From an uncultured Bacteroidia bacterium (GTDB taxonomy: Bacteria > Bacteroidota > Bacteroidia > Bacteroidales > Prolixibacteraceae), in the NCBI GenBank assembly GCA_903859795.1, contig CAIOOC010000692.1:1-17626 (forward strand): 17,626 nucleotides of DNA, in the 5' to 3' direction. The translations under genes and the position numbers were made by a program. The notes below the pieces were generated by a model. The model was not told the origin of the DNA and did no database searches. It was given only the letters and a program-made list of their open reading frames with translations. This document shows, piece after piece, positions 6,744-15,700 of this stretch; positions within the stretch are counted from its first letter, which is position 1; every line of letters begins with the position of its first letter.

Positions 6744-8009
6744 TCATTTGGTGCCCTGTTCTGCCTGTTGTAATGAATTCTGTTTTATTGGAAGGGTGAA
6801 ATAGAAAGCAGACCCTTCGCCCGGAACAGACTGCAAATTGATTTCACCGCCCAGTTTATTGAGAATTCCCTGGCAAATAGAGAGCCCTAAGCCACTTCCT
6901 TCAAAAAAGCGGGTACTGGAACCATCAATCTGAACAAATTTGTCAAATATTTGCTTTTGGGCATCTTCCTTGATCCCGATTCCGGTATCTTTCACAAAAA
7001 ATTCTATCTCCGACTCATGAATATTAAATCCGGTTTCAATTGAACCGTTAAATGTAAATTTTAGTGCGTTAGACAGCATATGGCCAATGACCGTGCGCAG
7101 TAAATCGGGGTCAGTTTCAACTTTAATATCAGGGTATTCAACCGGAAGTAAAAGATTTAAAGACAATCCTTTATCTTTAAAAGGCTTGCCATATTTATTT
7201 TGAATTTCAATCATCATTTTATTCAGATGAACACCCTGGTATCTAACTTCAAGATTATCTGAATTAATTAAAGAGATATCGACATAGTCGGTGATTGTAT
7301 TAATGAGGCGGTCTGCAGAAACTTCCATCAAGCCCACGCACTCCTGTTTCTCATCATCACTAATATTGTCTGTAGCCAATAATCTGGCGAAGCCCAAAAT
7401 CCCATTCATCGGGGTCCGTATTTCATGCGAAATAGACTGAAGAAAGGAGGTCTTTAGCCGATCGCTTGCTTCTGCCCTGTTCTTTGCTGCTAAAAGGTCA
7501 ATGGCCAATTTTTCGAGTTCGCTCGTCCTCTCCTTCACTTTTTCTTCCAAAAGAAGATTTTGATTCTTCAGTTGAAGATGAAGAGATCTGGCATATAGCA
7601 AATTGCTGATACGAAGTCCTACCTCAGTGAGATCAAAAGGCTTTGACAGAAAGTCACTGGCACCTTCAGATAACGCTTTTTGTTTGGCTTCTGCTGTAAT
7701 ATTGGCAGAGAGGACCAAAATGGGTAGAAAAGTGTTTTCATCAACATAAGGTTTCAATTTGTCCATAACATCAAACCCGGTCAGATATGGCATGGCCAGA
7801 TCGAGCAGGATAAGATCAGGGTCAAAACTCTCATATAAACTAAAAACATCCCTGGGATCTGTTGTGCTTTTAACAAATTCATAACCCTCCATTTCAAGAA
7901 AGCCTTCCAGCAAATCAACGTTAGGTTGCTGATCGTCCACGATCAGAATACGGGCATTTTTAAATAGTGCTTTCCCCATTGTTTGCTCTGTCAAAAGTGT
8001 CTCGGTCAT
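6744..8009 (-). CDS. REC-coiled-coil-histidine kinase
   Basis: A soluble 421-residue protein, the last gene of the signalling cluster. An N-terminal receiver (about 19-140) has acidic D25/D26, phospho-acceptor D70 (LLDLAMP), S101 and K123. A helical linker (about 140-180, LKNQNLLLEEKVKERTSEL) leads to HisKA with H195 (SHEIRTPMNG) and to HATPase_c with N314, DTGIGI at 341-346 and GSGLGLSI at 371-378. It should autophosphorylate at H195 under control of its own receiver, a known REC-HK design. No membrane segment or PAS sensor is seen, so input must come through the receiver. A start at the ATG at 7979 (MGKALFKNARILIVDD) would align exactly with the starts of the two neighbouring receivers and is a real alternative. 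It begins 77 bases after the 8087 gene. Confidence 0.93.
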   Translation of the reverse strand: MTETLLTEQTMGKALFKNARILIVDDQQPNVDLLEGFLEMEGYEFVKSTTDPRDVFSLYESFDPDLILLDLAMPYLTGFDVMDKLKPYVDENTFLPILVLSANITAEAKQKALSEGASDFLSKPFDLTEVGLRISNLLYARSLHLQLKNQNLLLEEKVKERTSELEKLAIDLLAAKNRAEASDRLKTSFLQSISHEIRTPMNGILGFARLLATDNISDDEKQECVGLMEVSADRLINTITDYVDISLINSDNLEVRYQGVHLNKMMIEIQNKYGKPFKDKGLSLNLLLPVEYPDIKVETDPDLLRTVIGHMLSNALKFTFNGSIETGFNIHESEIEFFVKDTGIGIKEDAQKQIFDKFVQIDGSSTRFFEGSGLGLSICQGILNKLGGEINLQSVPGEGSAFYFTLPIKQNSLQQAEQGTK

Positions 8010-8086
8010 GTAGATTTGTTATTTCTTCTGCAATTATACGAATTAAACAGTGTATCTTCCCTACATTTAGCTCTTTGTAGTTGCAA

Positions 8087-8569
8087 TTATTTATTCCACC
8101 CGCTCATAACTTTGATCAGCATGGACACTTTTTCTTCCAGAATTTTATTCTTATTCTCCAGTTGCTGATAAAGATAACGGGTTTCGAGTAAATTTCTGAT
8201 GCGCAGGAATACTTCAACAAAGTCGAAAGGTTTAGCCAGAAAATCTCTTGCACCGCTGGCTAAAGCTCGTTGTTTGGCATGTGGCGAGATATCAGCTGTA
8301 AGAACAAGAACAGGCCAATAGGTATCTGGAGGAATTAGTGGTTTGAGCAGTTCCAGTACTTCATATCCCGAAAGTTTGGGCATCATAAGGTCAAGAAGGA
8401 TTAAATCTGGTTCAAAGGATTGAAATAAGCTTACTGCCTGCAGAGGATCTGTTGTAGTTTGAATACTTTTAAATCCCTGCATTTCAAGATAGCTTTCAAG
8501 AAGATCAATATTCACCTTATGATCATCCACTATCAATATTTTCGCATTTTTAAGGTTAGAATCCAGCAT
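8087..8569 (-). CDS. Stand-alone receiver with C-terminal coiled coil (A)
   Basis: A 160-residue response regulator with a complete receiver: D15/D16, phospho-acceptor D60 (LLDLMMP), T91 and K113 (AKPF). After the receiver there is only a helix of about 30 residues (RYLYQQLENKNKILEEKV) and then the stop, so there is no DNA-binding, enzymatic or HPt output domain. The receiver and tail are closely similar to the 8638 gene and to the first ~165 residues of the REC-HK downstream. In other proteins this type of helix links a receiver to a kinase, GGDEF or HD-GYP domain; here it ends, suggesting a single-domain regulator that dimerises or docks through the coil. It lies 68 bases after the 8638 gene in the same orientation. 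Confidence 0.92.
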   Translation of the reverse strand: MLDSNLKNAKILIVDDHKVNIDLLESYLEMQGFKSIQTTTDPLQAVSLFQSFEPDLILLDLMMPKLSGYEVLELLKPLIPPDTYWPVLVLTADISPHAKQRALASGARDFLAKPFDFVEVFLRIRNLLETRYLYQQLENKNKILEEKVSMLIKVMSGWNK

Positions 8570-8637
8570 GCAATTATCAATTTTAATATTATAATTCAGG
8601 AAACCATTAAATCACTCCCTAATCGAGGTTTGACAAT

Positions 8638-9120
8638 TTATTTATTGTGTACACGCAACAGTTCAACCAACATTTCAACTTTTTCCTCGGTAATCCGGTT
8701 TTTTTCTTCGAGTTGCTGATACAAGCGGCGGGTTTCGAGCAGATTGATGATTCTAAAAAGTAATTCGACCAGATTAAATGGTTTTGTTATAAAATCCTTT
8801 GCACCACGTGCCAAAGAACGCTGTTTAGCGCTTGCGGATATATCCGCAGTAAGAACCAGAACAGGACAATAGACATCTTTTCCAATAATTTGGCTTAGTT
8901 GCTCCAGCACTTCATAACCCGAGAGTTGGGGCATCATTAAATCGAGCAGGACAACATCAGGATTAAACGACTTAAATAAACTGAGTGCCATAAGGGGATT
9001 GGTAGAAGTAACAATATCAGCGAACCCTTGCGAAAAGAGGAATTCTTTGAGAAGGTCAATATTCGCCTCCTGATCATCAATAATCAGAACTTTTGCATTT
9101 TTCAGGTCTAAATCAAGCAT
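8638..9120 (-). CDS. Stand-alone receiver with C-terminal coiled coil (B)
   Basis: A 160-residue paralogue of the next gene, with the same length, same start context (ML-D-x-x-LKNAK) and the same tail. Receiver residues D15/D16, D60 (LLDLMMPQLSGYEVLE), T91 and K113 (TKPF) are all present, so it should accept phosphate from one of the cluster's kinases. The C-terminal helix (RRLYQQLEEKNRITEEKV) ends at the stop with no output domain. It follows the six-PAS hybrid kinase by 27 bases and is very likely co-transcribed with it. It could be a phosphate shuttle or sink, an allosteric partner of the REC-HK, or a regulator acting through protein contacts. Confidence 0.92.
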   Translation of the reverse strand: MLDLDLKNAKVLIIDDQEANIDLLKEFLFSQGFADIVTSTNPLMALSLFKSFNPDVVLLDLMMPQLSGYEVLEQLSQIIGKDVYCPVLVLTADISASAKQRSLARGAKDFITKPFNLVELLFRIINLLETRRLYQQLEEKNRITEEKVEMLVELLRVHNK

Positions 9121-9147
9121 GGATTTTAAATATTGGTTTAGATTTAA

Positions 9148-12100
9148 TCAGCTTACCCATTTATCAACTTCGATCAAAAAGTCCTTTACATCAATTGGCT
9201 TGGTTAAAAAACTACGGGCGCCCGAATTTAACAATTTTTTGATTTGTTGTGGCATAGCGTCGGCGCTTATTACGACAACCGGTATTTCACGTGTTTTTTC
9301 TTCATCCTGAAGCAAACGAATCACTTCTTCACCCTGAATATCAGGTAAATTAAGATCGAGAAGAATCATATCAGGTTTAAATTCAATGGCCATGGGGACA
9401 GTCTGTCCACCATTCATATTCGAAATCAGGCGGATATTTAAATGATGTGACGCAAGTACTTGTTCCACCAATTCAATATTGGCAGGATTATCTTCGGTAT
9501 ATAAAATTGTTCCTGATCGGTTGGACTGTAGTGTATACTGACTCGTCAAATCAACAAGGTTGGAAATACTTTGAGGTTGCCTTTCACATTGGGGCAGTTC
9601 AAACCAGAAGGTACTTCCTTTGCCGGGAATACTTTCAATTCCTATTACTCCATTCATGGCGTCGATCAGTTTCTTGACAACAGTAAGGCCGAGTCCGGTA
9701 CCCTCAATAGCAGTTTTTCCTGCACTAATACGTTCAAAAGGGGTAAAGAGTTTTGGAACATCTTCGGGCGGGATTCCAGATCCTGTATCCGATATTGAAA
9801 CGCGAACCGGAGCAATATTTTCATCGATTGAGGGATTAACACTGGTTCGAATTATTACCGAACCACCTTCATTATCATATTTAATTGCATTACTCAGCAA
9901 ATTCATCAGTACCTGTTTAAGCCGCTGACGGTCTGCCATCACAAATAACTGGTTGGAGGTCGAATTTACCAGTTCTGCCTTTAACTTTCTGGCACTGATC
10001 AGTGGCTTTACGACGTCTATCATTTCCAGTATAATCCCCTGCAAATGAATCGGTTCAAACTGAAGGGAGATCCTGCCGGCCTCGATACCTGAAATATCGA
10101 GAACCTCATTGATCAGGTCGAGCAGATGTTTACCGCTGCGCAGAATATGGTCGACCCCATTTCGCTGACGCGAGTGGAGTTCTCCCATTTGAAGCAATTG
10201 GGCAAACCCCAGGATTGAATTTAAAGGGGTCCTTAATTCATGCGACATCCTTGAAAGAAATTCGCTTTTGGCATGATTGGCTTTCTCAGCCTCCTCTTTT
10301 GCCTTTAAGAGATCCTTCTCGATCTGTTTTCGGTCGGAAATATCGACCATTACGGCAAGGAGGCACAATTCGTTACCAATAAAAATATAATCGGCCGAAA
10401 ACAAACCAGAGATCACTCCCCCTGTTTTTGTACGGATCTCAAGTTCAACTTCCCTGACAGGGATTTTTTCGGATAGATTTTTAAATATTTTGTCACGTTT
10501 GGCTAAATCGGTATAAAGATCAAGTTCCCCAGATGTTTTACCGATCAGTTCTTCGCGTGAATAGCCTAATGAATTAATAAAAGTATCATTAATTTCTAGG
10601 AATCGGCCACTACTTACCAATGATATTGCCATTAATGCGGAATTGGAGTGAAATGCACGGTAAAATTTCTCTTCCGATATTTTCCGCTCTGTAATATCCA
10701 GGGCAATACCTCCGACAAGAGGTTTCTTTCCTAATTGTGGTATTACAAACTTCTGAGTTTCATAATGATGCAATTTCCCGTCAAGGTTAATAAAACTCTC
10801 ATAAATTAACTGATACCCGAGCTGTATCGTTTTTTGATCATCTGCAATTATCCGGGTAGCAGTTTCATGATCGAAGAATTCAAACAATGACTTTCCGGTC
10901 CAGGCTGAAGCTCCCAGCGCTTTATCCATTGCATTATTGGAATAGATCATCCTGCTGTCAAAATCTTTAATAAAAACAAGGGCAGGCAAATAGTCCATGA
11001 ACAGGGAAAATCTTTTTTCACTTTCGAGGAGCTCAGCTTCAGCCTGTTTGCGGGCTGAAATGTCACTCAATGAGGTAACCCTGACGTTTCTCCCCTTGTA
11101 AAACATCATTTTCCCACTTAACAGACATGGAAACGTTGTACCGTCTTTTCGCAGGGCAGTCACCTCGTAAGGTTTATCTATCCGTGCGAGCATATTCTCC
11201 GTAACCAATTGCCGGTCTTCCGGTACTATCCATTCGATACCGGACCTGCCAATAGCTTCATCTGAAGAATAACCAAACACCTGTTCCGCCATCTGATTTT
11301 GCTCAATGCAGATTCCTTTTTCAGAAAAGAAGATGGAGTCAAAGGCCGCTTCGCTTAAACCGCGATGCTTTTCTCTGCTTTCTTCGAGTTCCTCCATAAC
11401 CCGTTTCTGCGCGGTGATATCTTCGAAGATGTAAAAACGTCCATAATATTGATCATTATTCCCCCGTATTTGGGTCGTAAAACGACGCACGGTGCGATTC
11501 CGGGTAAATGCAATCTCGTCTTCAACTACAATTCTGTTTGATTCATCCTGCAACGGTTTGCACGATTCGGCAAAAGCATCAACATCTGCCAGTTCAGGTA
11601 AACAATATGGGATGATATCGCCATTTTTCATTTTACCGGTCTGCATTTGATCTGCAATATGCTCAATACCCCATATTTCACAGAAGCGATTATTAAAGTA
11701 CAAAATAGTGTCGTCACGATTATCAACCACCAAAAACCCAAGAGGAGAAGAGTTTGACATCATGTGCAGCAACGACTGATTCCAGTGTAATGTCTCTTCA
11801 GTTTGCCTCCGTTCAGTAATATCGGTAATAAATCCGTGCCAGAGAACAGTACCATCGGCCAATAGTTGAGGTAAAGCATTACCTAATAGCCAGCGTTCAG
11901 ATTGATCATCAAACTTTACGCGGTACTCATGTCTCCAGAGTGTCAAATCTCTGGCAGATAACTGAATAGAGATGACCACATCATCAATATCATCAGGATG
12001 AATCCTGCTAAACACAACCGATACGTCAGCAACCACTTCCTCGGGTGTCACCCTGTAAATATTACGGATCCCTTCGCTTGCAAAAGGAAAACAAGAGGTG

Positions 12101-12687
12101 CCATCAGGATTCAGCTGGTACTGATAAACCACGCCAGGCAACCTGTCAGCAATTTTATTTAATCGGTCGAGGGCTTCAGCTGTTGTCGTGGAGGCTAGTT
12201 TTCGTTCGGTAATATCTCGTATGACAAATACAAGGCTGGAAGAATTTCCTTCCTCATCCCGGATAAAATTACCATTAACTTCAATACTAAATGTGCTAAG
12301 ATCGGACTTCAGCGCAAGGTATTTATGAGTGCTGCTTTTATTCCCATGAATGAGAGCATTTAAATTAGACTGGGCCCTTAGGTGATCAACACTGTCCAGA
12401 AAATCAGAAAGTGGGCGGTTCAGGACCTCTTCCGGATTACTATATCCAAACATTTCTATTGTTTGAAGTGATGAATATAAGATGTACCCCTCAAGATTAG
12501 TGATGGTTATTGTTTCGGGTAAAGCATTTAAGACTGACGAACAGAACGGTTCGGAACTCCGGAAATCAATGGAGGGCTTCAGTCCTGAATTCGGATAATT
12601 CGACATTTGCCTTAATACGGCCACTTCTTGTTTTAAGTTCAACAATTCAGCGATTAGCTCCTCCTTCGATCTATCGAGGTATTCCAT
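9148..12687 (-). CDS. Soluble hybrid histidine kinase with six PAS domains
   Basis: 1179 residues with no transmembrane segment or signal peptide, so a cytoplasmic sensor. Order: N-terminal coiled coil (about 5-30); six PAS/PAC modules at about 45-163, 178-293, 303-428, 440-547, 557-669 and 675-787, each ending in a DIT/DIS-x-RK type motif; HisKA with H816 (MSHELRTPLNSILGF); HATPase_c with N933, DTGSGI at 967-972 and GTGLGL at 996-1001; and a C-terminal receiver with E1065/D1066, D1111 (LLDLNLPD), S1141 and K1163. Module 2 has the HPDD and W-rich features of the PAS_3 type. All catalytic residues are present, so His-to-Asp transfer inside the protein is expected. The ATG at 12687 lies 13 bases after the preceding stop. 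The kinase-receiver half is paralogous to that of the upstream gene. Ligands of the PAS domains cannot be read from sequence. Confidence 0.95.
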   Translation of the reverse strand: MEYLDRSKEELIAELLNLKQEVAVLRQMSNYPNSGLKPSIDFRSSEPFCSSVLNALPETITITNLEGYILYSSLQTIEMFGYSNPEEVLNRPLSDFLDSVDHLRAQSNLNALIHGNKSSTHKYLALKSDLSTFSIEVNGNFIRDEEGNSSSLVFVIRDITERKLASTTTAEALDRLNKIADRLPGVVYQYQLNPDGTSCFPFASEGIRNIYRVTPEEVVADVSVVFSRIHPDDIDDVVISIQLSARDLTLWRHEYRVKFDDQSERWLLGNALPQLLADGTVLWHGFITDITERRQTEETLHWNQSLLHMMSNSSPLGFLVVDNRDDTILYFNNRFCEIWGIEHIADQMQTGKMKNGDIIPYCLPELADVDAFAESCKPLQDESNRIVVEDEIAFTRNRTVRRFTTQIRGNNDQYYGRFYIFEDITAQKRVMEELEESREKHRGLSEAAFDSIFFSEKGICIEQNQMAEQVFGYSSDEAIGRSGIEWIVPEDRQLVTENMLARIDKPYEVTALRKDGTTFPCLLSGKMMFYKGRNVRVTSLSDISARKQAEAELLESEKRFSLFMDYLPALVFIKDFDSRMIYSNNAMDKALGASAWTGKSLFEFFDHETATRIIADDQKTIQLGYQLIYESFINLDGKLHHYETQKFVIPQLGKKPLVGGIALDITERKISEEKFYRAFHSNSALMAISLVSSGRFLEINDTFINSLGYSREELIGKTSGELDLYTDLAKRDKIFKNLSEKIPVREVELEIRTKTGGVISGLFSADYIFIGNELCLLAVMVDISDRKQIEKDLLKAKEEAEKANHAKSEFLSRMSHELRTPLNSILGFAQLLQMGELHSRQRNGVDHILRSGKHLLDLINEVLDISGIEAGRISLQFEPIHLQGIILEMIDVVKPLISARKLKAELVNSTSNQLFVMADRQRLKQVLMNLLSNAIKYDNEGGSVIIRTSVNPSIDENIAPVRVSISDTGSGIPPEDVPKLFTPFERISAGKTAIEGTGLGLTVVKKLIDAMNGVIGIESIPGKGSTFWFELPQCERQPQSISNLVDLTSQYTLQSNRSGTILYTEDNPANIELVEQVLASHHLNIRLISNMNGGQTVPMAIEFKPDMILLDLNLPDIQGEEVIRLLQDEEKTREIPVVVISADAMPQQIKKLLNSGARSFLTKPIDVKDFLIEVDKWVS

Positions 12688-12700
12688 ATTCTATCTTAAT

Positions 12701-15700
12701 TCATTTTTCATAAACGTACATATCAATAATTTTTAAAAACTCCATTACATCAAGAGGTTTGGTAAGATAATTACCTGCACCGGCTTTCATTAACTTATTG
12801 ATTTGAGCCGGCATCGCATCCGCGCTAATAATAACAACAGGGATTGATTTTGTCCGTACGTCAGTCTGGAGTGCCTCGATTACCTCACTGCCATGCATAT
12901 CGGGTAAGTCAAGATCGAGAAGAATCAAATCCGGAATATATTGAATTGCCATCTCCAACGTCCCTGCACCGACCGGATTTGCGATGAGTCTGATATTTTT
13001 GCGTCCGTTTAAAAGAATTTGCTCTACCAGTTCGATATTCGAGCTGTTATCTTCAATATAGAGAACAGTTCCGATCTGGTTTTCGTCAAATTTGTCGTCA
13101 CGGGGTAAACCGATTGAGCTTTGGCTCTCCTCAATTTGACTGTTGCAAAGCGGAAGTTCTAACCAAAAGGTTGTCCCTTCACCAATAGTACTCTCCACTC
13201 CTATCGTGCCGCCCATTGCATCCATAAGTTTTTTAACTAAAGCGAGCCCCAGTCCTGTGCCTTCAGTGACATTTTTCCCTGCACCGACACGCACAAACGG
13301 TTTAAAAAGTTTTGAAATATCTTCAGAAGAGATTCCATAACCAGTATCTGTTATTGAGATTCGGAGTGGGATAATACCTGCTACATTTTGAGTTTTTATT
13401 TCAGTTTTAACCAAAATAGAGCCACCCTCCCTATTATATTTAACAGCGTTATTTAGCAGATTTAGCAGTACTTGTCTTAGGCTCTGCCGGTCGGACTTCG
13501 CAAAAAGGTAGTCCCCTTCCAAATTGATCAGGCATAATTCGATGCGGCGCGCATTGGCTAACGGCTGAACCATATCGATCATTTCGACAATGACAGAGTT
13601 TATCCCGACAGGTTCCAACGAAAGCGAAAGCATTCCCGCTTCGATTCGAGACAGATCGAGTACTTCATTGATTAAGTTGAGCAAGTGTCTGCCACTGTTC
13701 AAAATATGTTTCACCCCCTTTTTGTGTGCCGGAATAAGATCGCCCATATCCATCAGCTGAGCGAATCCGAGGATTGAATTCATAGGTGTTCTGAGTTCAT
13801 GGCTCATGCGCGAGAGGAATTCACTTTTGGCAAGGTTGGCTTTTTCAGCTTCGTTTCTGGCCCTGATAATCTCTTCTTCGGTCCGCTTTTGGGCGGTAAT
13901 ATCCCAATTAGTCCCAATCATTTGCAAAGGATGTCCTGCGTTATCGCGATGAACAACGGCAAGCGCTCTGATATTGTGAATCGATCCATCAGGCCATAAC
14001 ACCCTAAATTCGGTGTCAAACTCTTTTATGCCCGTTAAAGCATTCTGAATGTCTTCGTCCCCTCTTTCCCTGTCGTCAGGGTGAACGCCAGCGAGCCAGG
14101 CTGAATATGCTCCGGCAAAATCGCCTTCCTTAATCCCATATAAGGCGAGCATCTGATCGTCCCAAACGAGCCTGTTGTTTACGATATCCAATTCCCACAC
14201 CCCTACACCACCAGCTTGTACGGCCAGTGCCAGTCGGAATGACAACTGCTTGAGGTTATCTTCTGCCTCTTTACGTTCGGTAATATCCTGCAATGTACCG
14301 TAAGTACCCGTAATTTCATCTCTTTCATTTAGTCCTAACCTGGCAAATACTTCAATCCAACGGAAGCCTCCTTCTTTAGTCAGATAACGGACCTGATGGC
14401 GGCAATAGTCTTTTTCACGCATAATCAACGGGTGGAACAGATCCATATTTCGCTGCCTGTCATCAGGGTGGACATAATTAACGAATAGTTGCCCCAGTGA
14501 CTCTTCTACTGTAAACCCGGTTACCTCCTCCCACGATTTATTCAGAAACAGCCATAATCCATCTGCATCAGTCTGGAAAATAATCTCCTTAATATTTTCC
14601 AAAACTGTTTTATAACTTCTCTCAGATTCCGATAACTGCGCAGTTCGCTCCTTAATCCGGAGTTCAAGGGTTGCATTCAGGTTTTGGATTTCATCTTCCT
14701 TTTGCTTTTTCTCCGAAACATCACGGATAAATGCCAAAACTTTATCGATCCCAAGTGGAACAAGCCGGGCTTCGTAATAGCCCGGACTATTTGTACTTGT
14801 TACATGATAAACATATGAAACCAGCCTTTTTTGTTCGATACATTCATTGATCATTTGAAGATGAAATTGGGCAGCTTCCTTGTCGAACAAGTCCTCCACA
14901 TTTACTCCAACAACTTTATCTTCAGAGACCGGCAATATATCAGGTGTATTTGCATAGTATTCAGAGCTATTACCATATTGATCCATTACAAAGATCAGGT
15001 CGGGCATTGCCGTAACTATGGCATTCAATCGTTCGTTCTGCTGGTTTATCTTTTGTTCCGAAAGTTTGCGGTTGGTAATATCCCGATATTTCCATAAATG
15101 ACCGTTATAGGCATTATCCAGATATGTTGGTATATAGTCGCGTTCGAAATAGCGTCCATCTGCTAATTCCAGCTCGTCATTGAGTATAACAACTTTGTCG
15201 GAAAGGATTTTTTGGATAACGGCGACAAATTTTTCAGGGTCTTTGAAAAGATGTTTACTCTGCCCGGCCGAGTCTGAACAATCGGCTCCAACCATAGCTT
15301 CCGGCGGAGCAGGAATGGCAAACATATTACAGAACAACTGATTGGTTAATACAATTTGTCTTCTTGAATTTTCGAGTAAAATTCCTTCCTGCATATTTAT
15401 GATCAGGTTGCTTAGAAGTGTGGTCTTCTCTTTAAGGGCTTCCTGGGCCAGTTTACGGTCGGTAATATCCCTGAAAACACCATAAGCACCGGCATAATTA
15501 TTGTTTTCATCGAATTTAGGGGAAGAACTTACCTCGATAAATTTACTATTCCCGGCTTTTGTGAAAATTTGAAGTTCATATTTGTTTGTAACTCCATTCC
15601 TACGACTGGAAGTCTGGTTGTTGATTTTCTCTATTTCACCATCGCTTAAATAATCCAGTAAGGAGGTTTTTACAAGTTCATCAACCGTTGTTTCAAATAT

